Shown here one piece after another: positions 44,093 through 52,570 of a DNA stretch of 64,000 nt. A program made the position numbers and the translations under genes. Every line of letters begins with the position of its first letter. The first letter of the stretch is position 1. The stretch is from Pseudomonadota bacterium. GTDB taxonomy: Bacteria > Pseudomonadota > Alphaproteobacteria > Rhodobacterales > Rhodobacteraceae. Below the pieces are notes generated by a model. That model did no database searches, was not told the DNA's origin, and was given only the letters and a program-made list of their open reading frames with translations. The stretch spans positions 834,226 through 898,225 of the forward strand of contig JBCAYL010000001.1 of the NCBI GenBank assembly GCA_038533575.1, given 5' to 3'.

Positions 44093-45481
44093 CTAGAAGG
44101 ACACGCGCCCGTGTTTCGCCGGGTTGAGCAGGGCGATCTCGCGCAGCCGCGCGGAGATCGACCGCTGGGAGCCGAAGCCGTATCGCGCCCAGCCGAGACT
44201 GTCCATCCTGACGGCGCGGGCCTCCGCGTGGCGGCCCTGAAGCTCGAGCGCCTCGGCGCGGAACATCATCAGCGAGGCGAGAAGGGCCGCGTTCTCGTGC
44301 CGCGCTGCGGTGTTGATGTGGCGGCCCGTGATGTCGATCACGGAGACCGCGTCCCCGTCGAGAAGGGCGAAGGCGGCGAGTTGCACGGCCACGTAGGCGC
44401 GGTGGAGCGCGGTGGAGGGATCGCGCGCATAGATCGCGTCGGCCTCGCGGAAGGCGGCATAGGCGCGCCGGGGCTCGGAGGCGATGGTGAGGCGGCCGAG
44501 GGCGTAGTTCGCGTAGCCCAGCCGCGTGTCATCCCAGCCGGAGCGGCGCGAGATGGCGATGGCGTTCTCGGCGGCCTGTTTGCGTCCGAGGGGCGAACGC
44601 TCGGCGCCGAGGGCCTTCAGCATTTCGTCCTTCCATGCCCGGTTGGTGGCGCGGGGAAAGCGCGATTGCGCGCGTTCGCCAGCCGGGTTCAGCCGGGCGA
44701 GGAGGGCGGGCAGGGCCGCGCGGACCTCGGCCTCGGTCATGCCGTTGCGGAGCTCGGGCGCGTAATGCATGCGCAGCACCAGCATGTCGAAGCCGGTGAG
44801 CACGGTGTGAATGTTGTCGTCGTTGAAGACGCTGTCGGAGAGGCGATAGAGATCGTTGAGCGGGCCGAGCGCCTGCGCGATCTCCTCGTGGAGGCAATCC
44901 CGCAGCTCTTGCGGCGCGGCGTCCGAGGGCAGGAAGACGGAGACCTGCTGGCGGCTGCCGAGCCGGGCCCAGTCCACCCGCGGGCCGCGCCGCGCCTGCT
45001 TGAAATCCTCCCAGCCGCGCACGTTGGGCACCACGAAGCAGGCCGCGCCGGGCACCGCCTTTTGCATGGTGGCCTTGGGCAGCGTGATGAGGTTGATGTT
45101 GGCGCTGGCCTCCTCGGTGACGGTGATGTCGAGGCCGGCCTCGGCCCGGAGCCGCGTCAGGAGCCGCCCGAGATCGGGCGCGAGCGAGACGGGGGCGCGC
45201 CCTTCCACGCGCAGCGTGATCGGGCCTTCGAAGCGCGTGAGCACCGCGAGCCTGCGCCCGCTCTCCATCTCGAAGGTCAGGTCGATGAAATCCTCCGCGA
45301 TGTCGCGGTTCGAGCGCACGGGCGGTGCGACCGGGACGGTGGCGAAGGTGCGCATCGGCGGCAGGCGGTCGAGGCCCGGAATGGCGGAACGGCTGGCTAC
45401 GTCGACGGTGTTGGCGATGGGCGCGCAGCCCGCGAGGGTCAGGAAGGCGAGAAAGAGGAAACGCCGGGTGCCGCGCCGCAT
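44093..45481 (-). CDS. DUF2927 lipoprotein with TPR-like C-terminal half
   Basis: 462 aa. The signal peptide ends in a lipobox (FLTLAGC, Cys at 19). A DUF2927 metalloprotease-like domain follows (SNRDIAEDFIDLTFEMESGRRL; RDCLHEEIAQALG, with an HExxx pattern in LHEEIAQ; DNIHTVLTGFDMLVLRMHY). From about residue 290 the sequence is helical in TPR-like pairs. DUF2927 proteins have unknown activity. I used ATG 45481, which gives the lipobox signal; longer frames run into upstream GC-rich non-coding sequence. It is in the MoxR/VWA operon. Confidence 0.85.
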   Translation of the reverse strand: MRRGTRRFLFLAFLTLAGCAPIANTVDVASRSAIPGLDRLPPMRTFATVPVAPPVRSNRDIAEDFIDLTFEMESGRRLAVLTRFEGPITLRVEGRAPVSLAPDLGRLLTRLRAEAGLDITVTEEASANINLITLPKATMQKAVPGAACFVVPNVRGWEDFKQARRGPRVDWARLGSRQQVSVFLPSDAAPQELRDCLHEEIAQALGPLNDLYRLSDSVFNDDNIHTVLTGFDMLVLRMHYAPELRNGMTEAEVRAALPALLARLNPAGERAQSRFPRATNRAWKDEMLKALGAERSPLGRKQAAENAIAISRRSGWDDTRLGYANYALGRLTIASEPRRAYAAFREADAIYARDPSTALHRAYVAVQLAAFALLDGDAVSVIDITGRHINTAARHENAALLASLMMFRAEALELQGRHAEARAVRMDSLGWARYGFGSQRSISARLREIALLNPAKHGRVSF

Positions 45482-45671
45482 CAGAGCGCGCTCCGGCAGT
45501 GGCGGGAAGACCCCGCGGTGAGACAGTCGATACCGGCCCGGGAGCGCCCCTGAGCTCTCAAAAATCCCTGCCGCACGCGCCTGCCGTCCCACGTTAACTC
45601 TTTTGCGAATTCCTAGGAATCGAGCGTGGCGGAAAGAGGGGCCAAATGCGGCGAGAATGTGGCGCGGCGGT

Positions 45672-46511
45672 CTATCGCTGGCTGCGCGCGATGAAGGCGA
45701 GCCGCTCGAAAAGCGCCACGTCCTGCTCGTTTTTCAGGAGCGCGCCGTGGAGCTTGGGGAGCGCATTCGCGCCGTCGCGCCGCAGGTCCTCGGCAGAGAG
45801 ATCTTCGGCGAGGAGGAGCTTCAACCAGTCGATCACCTCGCTCGTGGAGGGCTTCTTCTTCAGCCCCGCCGTCTCGCGGATCTCGTAGAACTGGGTGAGG
45901 GCGGTGGTGAGCAGGCTGTCCTTGATGCCGGGGTGATGGACCTCGACGATCTTGCGCATCGTCTCGGCGTCCGGGAAGCGGATGTAATGGAAGAAGCAGC
46001 GACGCAGGAACGCGTCGGGCAGCTCCTTCTCGTTGTTGGAGGTGATGATGACGACCGGGCGGTTGACCGCACGCACCGTCTCGCCCGTCTCGTAGACATG
46101 GAACTCCATCCGGTCGAGCTCCTGCAGCAGGTCATTGGGGAACTCGATATCGGCCTTGTCGATCTCGTCGATGAGGAGCACGACCTTCTCCGGCGCGGTG
46201 AAGGCCTGCCAGAGCTTACCGCGCTTGATGTAGTTCGCCACATCCTTGACGCGCTCGTCGCCGAGCTGGCTGTCCCGCAGGCGGCTCACGGCATCGTATT
46301 CATAGAGACCCTGCTGGGCGCGCGTGGTGGATTTGATGTGCCACTCCACCATCTCGAGCCCGAGCGATCCGGCCACCTGCCGCGCGAGCTCCGTCTTCCC
46401 GGTGCCGGGCTCGCCCTTCACGAGGAGCGGACGCTCCAGCGTCACAGCCGCGTTCACCGCCACGGTGAGGTCTTCCGTCGCGATGTAGCTCTCTGTCGAC
46501 TTAAATAGCAT
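45672..46511 (-). CDS. MoxR-family AAA+ ATPase
   Basis: 279 aa. Walker A GEPGTGKTE at 33-41, Walker B VVLLIDEIDKAD near 110-121, sensor I IITSNNEKELPDAFLRRC, and a C-terminal lid with STSEVIDWLKLLL. MoxR ATPases remodel partner proteins together with a VWA protein. It is the first gene of a minus-strand run: moxR, DUF2927 lipoprotein, 55-aa membrane protein, VWA protein and broken M48. The 190 bp between it and the DUF2927 gene contains a copy of the TGCGGCGA motif found elsewhere in the window. Confidence 0.94.
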   Translation of the reverse strand: MLFKSTESYIATEDLTVAVNAAVTLERPLLVKGEPGTGKTELARQVAGSLGLEMVEWHIKSTTRAQQGLYEYDAVSRLRDSQLGDERVKDVANYIKRGKLWQAFTAPEKVVLLIDEIDKADIEFPNDLLQELDRMEFHVYETGETVRAVNRPVVIITSNNEKELPDAFLRRCFFHYIRFPDAETMRKIVEVHHPGIKDSLLTTALTQFYEIRETAGLKKKPSTSEVIDWLKLLLAEDLSAEDLRRDGANALPKLHGALLKNEQDVALFERLAFIARSQR

Positions 46512-46707
46512 GATTTCTCACCACTTTTGCCCGATCTGACCGGTAATCAGCCTCGCCGTGATCACAAGTCGCGGCAACAGCCTGTTTACGGGGCTTTTGC
46601 CTAGTGACAACGCAAGGTCAACTGGATAGGACCCCTCCACAGGGGCGCAAAAGGGGGGGAGCCCGGCCGCGCCAAAGCCTAATGCGAGATAAAAAGCAGG
46701 GTGCGCC

Positions 46708-47127
46708 ATGAAAGCCGAAATATTCCCAGACGAGTATAAGCCCGCCGAAGACGAACCGTTCATGAACGACCGGCAGATCGAATACTTCCGCCGGAAACTC
46801 CTGAGCTGGAAGGCGGAGCTTTTGTCCGACAGCCGCGACACGATCGAGGGCATGAAGGACAGCACACGCAACATTCCCGACATTGCAGACCGCGCCTCCG
46901 AGGAGACGGATCGCGCGCTCGAGCTTCGCACGCGGGACCGCCAGCGCAAGCTGGTCGCCAAGATCGACTCCGCGCTGCGCCGCATCGACGAGGGCGAGTA
47001 TGGCTATTGCCAGGTGACTGGCGAGCCCATCTCTCTCAAGCGCCTCGACGCCCGCCCGATCGCGACGATGTCGCTCGAGGCGCAGGAGCGTCACGAGCGC
47101 CGCGAGAAGGTCCATCGGGACGACTGA
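46708..47127 (+). CDS. dksA: DksA/TraR-family transcription regulator
   Basis: 139 aa. It has the DksA coiled-coil (FRRKLLSWKAELL to ELRTRDRQRKLVAKIDSALRRI) with the acidic tip IADRASEETD, and the C-terminal globular part. The zinc-finger region is YGYCQVTGEPISLKRLDARPIA and then TMSLEAQERH, so only one of the four E. coli zinc cysteines is kept. This one-cysteine form is typical of alphaproteobacteria. DksA binds RNA polymerase in its secondary channel and with ppGpp controls rRNA and amino acid promoters. It is divergent from moxR. Confidence 0.93.
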   Translation: MKAEIFPDEYKPAEDEPFMNDRQIEYFRRKLLSWKAELLSDSRDTIEGMKDSTRNIPDIADRASEETDRALELRTRDRQRKLVAKIDSALRRIDEGEYGYCQVTGEPISLKRLDARPIATMSLEAQERHERREKVHRDD

Positions 47128-47142
47128 TCCGGGCGAGGCGCA

Positions 47143-48273
47143 TTGAGCGCAAGAGCAGGACATGGAAAGCGCGTCGCCGTAGTCGGCGGCGGATTGGGCG
47201 GCCTCGCGGCCGCCCTTAGCTTTCGGCGCATGGGGGCCACGGTCGATGTCTACGAGCGGGCGCCTGAATTCGCAGAAGTGGGCGCGGGCATCCAGGTCGC
47301 CTCGAACGGGCTCTGCGTGCTGCGTGCCCTCGGTGTCGATCCCGGTGGCGCGTTTCTGGGGCGGGGGACGACGCTCCACGATCACCACGGCAAGCGAGTG
47401 GCGATCCTGCCGAATGGCGCCGGGCGCGAGGTGCGCCTGTTTCACCGCGCCGATCTCCTGAAACTTCTCGAAGAAGCGTGCCGTGCGGCGGGGGTGGGTC
47501 TCCATCTCGGCCAGGCCGTGACGCCGGAGACCGCGCCCGATGTCGATCTCCTCATCGCCGCCGACGGCGTGAAGAGCAGCTTTCGCCGCCACGTGGCCCC
47601 GGATCTCGCGGAGCCGACCTTTTCGGGGCAGGCGGCGTGGCGCGCCATCGTCGTTCCGCCGGAGCCCGTGCGAGAAGGCGGTGTGAGCGTCTACATGGGG
47701 CCGGGCGCCCATGTCGTCGTCTATCCCATGCGCGGTGGCGAACTTATCAACGTCGTGGCCGGAGAGGACACGCCAGCCCCCCTCGCGGAAGGCTGGCGGC
47801 AGGAGGTCCCGCGGGCCGAGATGGCCGCGCGCTTCGCGGCATTCGGCGGCCCGGTGGCGGAGCTCATCGCGCGCGCCGAAAAGGTGCACCGCTGGGGGCT
47901 TTACAACCACGCGCTGCCGCGGCGCTGGTCCGAGGGGCGCGTCGTGCTGCTCGGGGATGCGGCCCATGCCATGCTCCCCTACCTCGCGCAGGGGGCCTGC
48001 ATGGCCTTCGAGGATGCCCTGATCCTCGCGACGTGCTGGGAACGGCACGGGGGAGAGCCCGACGCCGCGCTCGGCGCCTACGAGCATATCCGCGCGCCCC
48101 GGGTGGCCCGGGTCATGAAGGAAGTGCGCGCGAACGCGACGCGCTTTCACCACGGCAATCCCGTGGCCCGCCTCATCGGGCATACCGGTCTGCGCGCGGT
48201 CAGTACACTGGCGCCCGGGCTCATCGCACGGCGCTTCGACTGGCTCTATAATTACGACGCCACAGCGGCTTAG
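47143..48273 (+). CDS. FAD-dependent aromatic monooxygenase (salicylate/3-hydroxybenzoate hydroxylase-like)
   Basis: 376 aa. Group A flavin monooxygenase motifs are present: GXGXXG-type VVGGGLGGLAAAL at the N-terminus, DG motif LLIAADGVKSSFR near residue 150, and GD motif VVLLGDAAHAMLPYLAQGA near 270. Such enzymes hydroxylate aromatic acids with NAD(P)H. The start is a TTG at 47143, 15 nt after the DksA stop, because no ATG or GTG in frame precedes the nucleotide-binding fold. Its last bases overlap the convergent xth gene by 4 nt. The aromatic substrate is unknown. Confidence 0.87.
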   Translation: MSARAGHGKRVAVVGGGLGGLAAALSFRRMGATVDVYERAPEFAEVGAGIQVASNGLCVLRALGVDPGGAFLGRGTTLHDHHGKRVAILPNGAGREVRLFHRADLLKLLEEACRAAGVGLHLGQAVTPETAPDVDLLIAADGVKSSFRRHVAPDLAEPTFSGQAAWRAIVVPPEPVREGGVSVYMGPGAHVVVYPMRGGELINVVAGEDTPAPLAEGWRQEVPRAEMAARFAAFGGPVAELIARAEKVHRWGLYNHALPRRWSEGRVVLLGDAAHAMLPYLAQGACMAFEDALILATCWERHGGEPDAALGAYEHIRAPRVARVMKEVRANATRFHHGNPVARLIGHTGLRAVSTLAPGLIARRFDWLYNYDATAA

Positions 48274-49049
48274 GCGGCGAGCTTCACCCAGATTGGCACG
48301 TGGTCGGAGGGCTTCGTGCCCGCACGGACATCCCGGTCGATCTGGCAGTCTTCGAGCAGATCGGCGCATTGCGGGGTCAGCAGGAAATGATCGATGCGGA
48401 TGCCGTCATCGTTCTCCCACGCGCCGCGCTGATAATCCCAGAAGCTGTAATGCCCCGCGCCCTGTGTGCGGGCGCGGAAGGCCTCCGTGAAGCCCAGGGC
48501 GAGGATCTCGCGGTAGGCGGCGCGCGCCTCGGGGCGAAAGAGCGCGTCGTCGCGCCAGGCGTCGGGGCGCTTGGCGTCCTCGGGCTGGGGAATGATGTTG
48601 TAGTCACCGGCCATGAGGGCGGGCTCCTCGGCGGCCATGAGCTCCGCCGCGCGTGCTTTCATGCGCTTCATCCAGGCGAGCTTGTAGTCGAATTTCGGCC
48701 CCGGCGCGGGATTGCCGTTGGGCAGGTAGAGCCCGCAGACGCGCACCGCGCGCGCGCCCACGACGGTGGCCTCGATCCAGCGGGCCTGCTCGTCGCTGTC
48801 GTCGCCCGGCAGGCCGCGGGTCACATCCTCGAGCGGCAGCTTCGAGAGGATCGCCACGCCGTTGAAGCTCTTTTGTCCGTGGGTTTCGACATTGTAGCCC
48901 CGCTCCTCGAAGAGCTCGCGGGGGAAGGCTTCGTCCACGCTCTTGATCTCTTGGAGCACGACGACGTCGGGCGTCGCTTCGTCGAGCCAGGCGGGCAGGG
49001 CCTCCGTCCGCGCCTTGATACCGTTGATGTTGAAGGATGCGATCTTCAT
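48270..49049 (-). CDS. xth: Exodeoxyribonuclease III
   Basis: 259 aa. AP endonuclease and 3' exonuclease of the exonuclease III type, for base-excision repair. Motifs: FNINGIKAR, LQEIKS with catalytic Glu, GLYLPNGNP, GDYNIIP with Asp and Asn, and SDHVPIW with the catalytic Asp-His. The ATG at 49049 starts with the usual MKIASFNING. Length equals that of typical Xth proteins. Confidence 0.96.
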   Translation of the reverse strand: MKIASFNINGIKARTEALPAWLDEATPDVVVLQEIKSVDEAFPRELFEERGYNVETHGQKSFNGVAILSKLPLEDVTRGLPGDDSDEQARWIEATVVGARAVRVCGLYLPNGNPAPGPKFDYKLAWMKRMKARAAELMAAEEPALMAGDYNIIPQPEDAKRPDAWRDDALFRPEARAAYREILALGFTEAFRARTQGAGHYSFWDYQRGAWENDDGIRIDHFLLTPQCADLLEDCQIDRDVRAGTKPSDHVPIWVKLAA

Positions 49050-49087
49050 GGGGCGAGATGTGGCGCAGCCGGGCCCCCGGGGCAACG

Positions 49088-49114
49088 AAAAAAGCCGGAG
49101 CGGGAGGCTCCGGC
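49088..49114 (-). terminator. Rho-independent terminator of the small secreted protein gene 1
   Basis: On the minus strand, GCCGGAGC-CTCCC-GCTCCGGC is followed by six T. It lies 28 bp beyond the stop at 49142 and just upstream of xth. The plus-strand reading also has a T-rich tail (TTTCTT), so weak two-way function is possible. Confidence 0.88.
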
Positions 49115-49141
49115 TTTCTTCATCGCGTGCGGTAGGGGAAG

Positions 49142-49465
49142 TTACCGCAGGACGTCAATGTCTTCCTGGTCGACGACTTCGCCGTTCACGATCAGCTTGG
49201 CGACGAGGTCACCGGCTGCAACACGGTCGGCACCGAAGTCCACGCGGACATTCGTGTTGGCGCCTGCGTTCACGGAGGCCATGCCGAGCACGTCACCGGC
49301 GAAGTTCTCGATCTGCACGGTGCCTTCACCGAGCGAGCTCACGACGCGGACGTCATAGTAGGCGTCGCCCGTGGCGGCGTTGTCGAGGATGCCAAAGTTG
49401 TTGTTGGCGGATGCGGCACCGGCGGTTGCGACGAGTGCTGCGGCGATTGCGAGTTTCTTGAACAT
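49142..49465 (-). CDS. Small secreted beta-rich protein, paralogue 1
   Basis: 107 aa. Signal peptide MFKKLAIAAALVATAGAASA, cleaved before NNNFG. The mature 87 residues have regular beta strands (YYDVRVVSSLGEGTVQIENFAGDVLG; TNVRVDFGADRVAAGDLVAKLIVNGEVV, in part) and end DIDVLR. It is about half identical to the gene at 49766-50086, including the signal peptide and the GEGxVxIENFAGDVLG block. I know no function. A clear AAAGGA ribosome site precedes the ATG, and a strong terminator follows. Confidence 0.85.
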   Translation of the reverse strand: MFKKLAIAAALVATAGAASANNNFGILDNAATGDAYYDVRVVSSLGEGTVQIENFAGDVLGMASVNAGANTNVRVDFGADRVAAGDLVAKLIVNGEVVDQEDIDVLR

Positions 49466-49714
49466 GTCTTTTCCTTTCAGAGCGGGCTGGTCGGAGCCCT
49501 TTTAAGTGTGTGGTGCGGCCGGTCGGGGCCGCGTGATTAAGTGTCAGCTTGGTGCGGAAGGGGTCGATACCGCTTGCTGATGAAAGACAGATGGGGGCCT
49601 CGCGGCGCAAAACAAGTCACTGATATATCACGAAAAAGAGTGTGCGAGGCGGGAATCTAACCTGTGTGAAAATGCGCAGAACGGGGCGGGAACCAAATCT
49701 CATCTGCGCAAACG

Positions 49715-49740
49715 AAAAAGGCCGGAGCGGGGCTCCGGCC
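49715..49740 (-). terminator. Rho-independent terminator of the small secreted protein gene 2
   Basis: On the minus strand, GGCCGGAGC / GCTCCGGCC with a 3-nt loop is followed by TTTTT. It lies 26 bp beyond the stop at 49766. The stem is nearly the same as that after paralogue 1, as expected if the duplication included it. Confidence 0.9.
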
Positions 49741-49765
49741 TTCTTTTCTAGGGAGGTCGCTGCGA

Positions 49766-50086
49766 TTAGCGGCGGACTTCGATCATGGCTTCGTCCACGA
49801 CCACGCCGTCAACGATGAGCTTTGCCGTCAGGTCGCTGGCGCCGACGCGGGTCGACAGCGGCACGCGGACATCGGTGTTGGTGCCGGAGTTCAGGGCAGT
49901 CTGGCCGAGCACGTCACCTGCGAAGTTCTCGATGACGACGGAACCTTCGCCGAGCGTCCGTGCGAGGGGCACATCGTAGAAGCTGTCACCGAATTCTGCG
50001 CCACCGACGATGCCGAAGCTGTTGTTGGCGGAAGCGGCACCGGCGGTTGCGACGATGGCGGCGGCGATTGCGAGTTTCTTGAACAT
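49766..50086 (-). CDS. Small secreted beta-rich protein, paralogue 2
   Basis: 106 aa. Signal peptide MFKKLAIAAAIVATAGAASA, then NNSFGIVGG. It shares signal peptide, GEGSVVIENFAGDVLG, and the LTAKLIVDGVVVDEA block with paralogue 1 in the same order and length; the middle differs. Unlike paralogue 1 it ends IEVRR. The two genes are tandem, each with its own ribosome site, similar upstream sequence and terminator. The function is unknown; secreted, possibly structural or binding. The start is supported by the signal peptide. Confidence 0.85.
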   Translation of the reverse strand: MFKKLAIAAAIVATAGAASANNSFGIVGGAEFGDSFYDVPLARTLGEGSVVIENFAGDVLGQTALNSGTNTDVRVPLSTRVGASDLTAKLIVDGVVVDEAMIEVRR

Positions 50087-50579
50087 GGGTCTTTCCTTTT
50101 CTGTGTGTGGCGGGGTCAGCGCCGGGGTTTGATGTGGTGCGGCCGGTGGCGTTTGCTTGTCGGTGCCGCCGTCCGATGACTGAGAGTTGGGGGAGGCCCC
50201 GCGATTTGGGAAGTGTACGTCGCATCACATAAATGAGCGGCTTGGAGAGCCAGGTGCGCGCGCTGTGATCACAAAGGGCCGGGATCTGTGCGCGCGGCTT
50301 CGAATTGTGTGCGAATGTGTGCGAGAAACGGATTTTTGGCGCGATCGGCAAGAAAAGGAGCGGCGGCATTTTGTAACGTTTTTCACGCCGCGCCTCACGC
50401 GCCTCGGCACAGGCGCGCCGAAAAATCCTGATCTCGGCGCAGTCGCGCCGCTCGAGCCGGGCTGCTGCGCCCATTAAGGAGGCACGTTCCCGCCTCCGGC
50501 CTGCAAATTTGGGCGAAATGCGCCGCATCCCCTGCGCCTCCGGTCCCTGATCTCTACATATCAGGCCAAGGAGGACAGC
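50087..50579. other. Spacer upstream of small secreted protein gene 2 and the 127-aa gene
   Basis: 493 bp, with no supported gene. It should hold the divergent promoters. Left part: sequence shared with the spacer of paralogue 1 (GTGGTGCGGCCGGT). Middle: an exact 10-bp-spaced repeat of TGTGTGCGA (50306, 50316). Right part: GGGCGAAATGCGCCGC at 50511, a form of the motif also seen near 11.1 and 45.6 kb. Confidence 0.4.
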
Positions 50580-50963
50580 ATGCTGCGATTTTTGTTTGGA
50601 AAGAAACCCGGCGGGAAGGTCGAGACCCAGCGCGAGACCTTCGAGCGCCAGGTGCGGGAGCTCACCGCCACGCTCGAGGCGATGCCGATCAAGCCAAAGG
50701 TCTCGGTGGATCCCAATACCGGGGCGATCAGCTTCGAGGCGCCCGATCAGTTCGCCGATGAGGCGCTGGCGCTGCCGAAGCCCGCGGCCGAGGATGCGGA
50801 GACAGCGACGCAGGCGTCGAACTCGGGCGCGGCACCCACGGGCCCCGCGGCACCCAAGGCCGCGCCGCCGAAGCCCACGCCGCCCAAGGCGACTCCGCCC
50901 AAGGCCGCGGCACCCGCCGGACCCAAGCCAGACTCTGAGGCCAAGGAAGCCGAAGCCGCTTGA
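50580..50963 (+). CDS. Hypothetical protein with proline/alanine/lysine-rich tail
   Basis: 127 aa. The N-terminal 75 residues are ordered-looking (MLRFLFGKKPGGK; ERQVRELTATLEAMPIKP), and the rest is a low-complexity tail with repeated APPKP / PPKAT units ending in acidic residues. No membrane segment or catalytic motif. A strong ribosome site (AAGGAGG) precedes the ATG. Its stop lies directly against the end of the convergent Fe-S carrier gene. I recognise no family. Confidence 0.75.
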   Translation: MLRFLFGKKPGGKVETQRETFERQVRELTATLEAMPIKPKVSVDPNTGAISFEAPDQFADEALALPKPAAEDAETATQASNSGAAPTGPAAPKAAPPKPTPPKATPPKAAAPAGPKPDSEAKEAEAA

Positions 50964-51293
50964 TCAGATGGAGAAGGAGGTCCCGCAACCGCAGCTCGCG
51001 GTTGCGTTCGGATTTTCGATCACAAAGCGCGCGCCGATGAGCTCTTCCTCGAAATCGATGGTGGCATCGGCGAGGAAGGGCAGGGACACGCTGTCGATCA
51101 CCACGCGTTCGCCGTGGCCTTCGAGGACGAGGTCATCGTCCTTCGGCGCATCGTCGAGGTCGATCTCGTACTGAAACCCCGAGCAACCGCCACCCTCCAC
51201 GGCCACGCGCAGGACCTTTCCCGCCGAGGCGGCGCCGATCTCGCTCAGGCGCTCGAAGGCGCGTGCGGTGACTTTGGGAGGCAGGGTGAGCAT
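50964..51293 (-). CDS. A-type iron-sulfur carrier (IscA/ErpA-like)
   Basis: 109 aa. The three ligand cysteines are visible as one in EGGGCSGFQYEID and two in TASCGCGTSFSI. It receives or delivers Fe-S clusters to apoproteins in the cytoplasm. The ATG at 51293 was chosen over codons upstream because it gives the usual MLTLPPKVTARA start. No SUF or ISC genes are adjacent. The ErpA or IscA assignment cannot be decided from this alone. Confidence 0.93.
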   Translation of the reverse strand: MLTLPPKVTARAFERLSEIGAASAGKVLRVAVEGGGCSGFQYEIDLDDAPKDDDLVLEGHGERVVIDSVSLPFLADATIDFEEELIGARFVIENPNATASCGCGTSFSI

Positions 51294-51379
51294 GGCTCTC
51301 ACTGTTCTTTTGCGTCCTCTTCATATAGCCAGCGGACAAGGCGGCACAAGCCGCGAGGCAGAACGGGAGCCAGAGGCAG

Positions 51380-52519
51380 ATGGCAGCCCCCTACGCAGCG
51401 GACCCCGCGCAGTCGCGCGGGCGTCGCCATGGCGAGCCCGAAAGCGCGCACCGGTCGTGCTTCCAGCGGGACCGTGACAGGATCATCCATTCCAGCGCCT
51501 TCCGGCGGCTCAAGCACAAGACGCAGGTCTTCGTGGAGGATGAAGGCGACTACTTCCGCACGCGGCTCACCCATTCGATCGAGGTGGCGCAGGTGGCGCG
51601 GACGCTGGCGGGCGCACTCGGCCTGAATGCCGAGCTCACCGAGGCGGTGGCCCTCGCCCATGATCTCGGTCACCCGCCCTTCGGCCATACCGGGGAGGAG
51701 GCGCTCCATGTGTTGATGGCGCCCTATGGCGGCTTTGACCACAATGCCCAGGCCATCCGCATCGTCACCGCGCTCGAGAAGCACTACGCCGAGTGGGACG
51801 GGCTCAACCTCACCTGGGAGAGCCTCGAGGGCATCGCCAAGCATAATGGCCCCGTCATCGGCGCGCTGCCCTACGCCCTGGCCGATTACGATGCCGTCCA
51901 CGGGCTGGAGCTTTCCACCCATGCCAGCGCCGAGGCGCAGGTGGCGGCGCTTTCGGACGATATCGCCTACAACAACCACGATCTCTTCGACGGGCTGCGG
52001 GCGGATCTCTTCTCGGATGCGGACCTCGCGGAGTTGCCCATCGTCGGCCCGTGCTACGCGGAGGTGGACAGCCTCTATCCCGGGCTCGAGCCGTCGCGGC
52101 GCCGGCACGAGGCACTGCGCCGGGTCTTCGGGGTCATGGTGGAGGACGTGATGGACACGTCCCGCGCGCTTCTCGCGGCCTCGGGCGCGCGCTCCGCGCA
52201 GGATATCCGCGACCTCGGGCACCCGGTGATCGGCTTTTCGGAGGATATGTGGGCCGGGATCGGCGAGCTCCGGACCTTTCTCTTCCACCGCATGTACCGC
52301 GCGCCGCGGGTCATGGAGAAGCGCGCCCAGGTCACGCGGATCGTGGAGGACCTCTTCCCCTTCTTCCTCTCCGCGCCCGAGACCCTGCCCACCGAGTGGC
52401 AGGGGCAGATCGCCGAGCGCCGGGACGAGACGGATCTGGCGCGACTTGTCGCCGATTACATCGCCGGCATGACCGACCGCTTCGCCATGCAGGAGCACGC
52501 GCGCCTCTTGGGCTCCTGA
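51380..52519 (+). CDS. dgt: Deoxyguanosinetriphosphate triphosphohydrolase-like HD protein
   Basis: 379 aa. The metal-binding HD motif is HDLGHPPFGHTG near residue 94 with a preceding TRLTHSIEVAQVA; another His/Asp pair follows in DDIAYNNHD. The enzyme removes triphosphate from dNTPs. It belongs to the short alphaproteobacterial form, 379 aa, and not the 505-aa E. coli Dgt. It is followed by argS and the nagZ-scp genes in the same direction. Confidence 0.93.
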   Translation: MAAPYAADPAQSRGRRHGEPESAHRSCFQRDRDRIIHSSAFRRLKHKTQVFVEDEGDYFRTRLTHSIEVAQVARTLAGALGLNAELTEAVALAHDLGHPPFGHTGEEALHVLMAPYGGFDHNAQAIRIVTALEKHYAEWDGLNLTWESLEGIAKHNGPVIGALPYALADYDAVHGLELSTHASAEAQVAALSDDIAYNNHDLFDGLRADLFSDADLAELPIVGPCYAEVDSLYPGLEPSRRRHEALRRVFGVMVEDVMDTSRALLAASGARSAQDIRDLGHPVIGFSEDMWAGIGELRTFLFHRMYRAPRVMEKRAQVTRIVEDLFPFFLSAPETLPTEWQGQIAERRDETDLARLVADYIAGMTDRFAMQEHARLLGS

Positions 52520-52570
52520 TCCGTTGACCATGGCGTGCGGCGTGGGTAAGCGCGCCCCCGGAGGCCCGAA

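Noticed and set aside
47143-47145. Later ATG as start of the flavin monooxygenase
   Set aside because: The nearby ATG at 47162 is out of frame, and any later in-frame start would cut off the FAD-binding GXGXXG motif.
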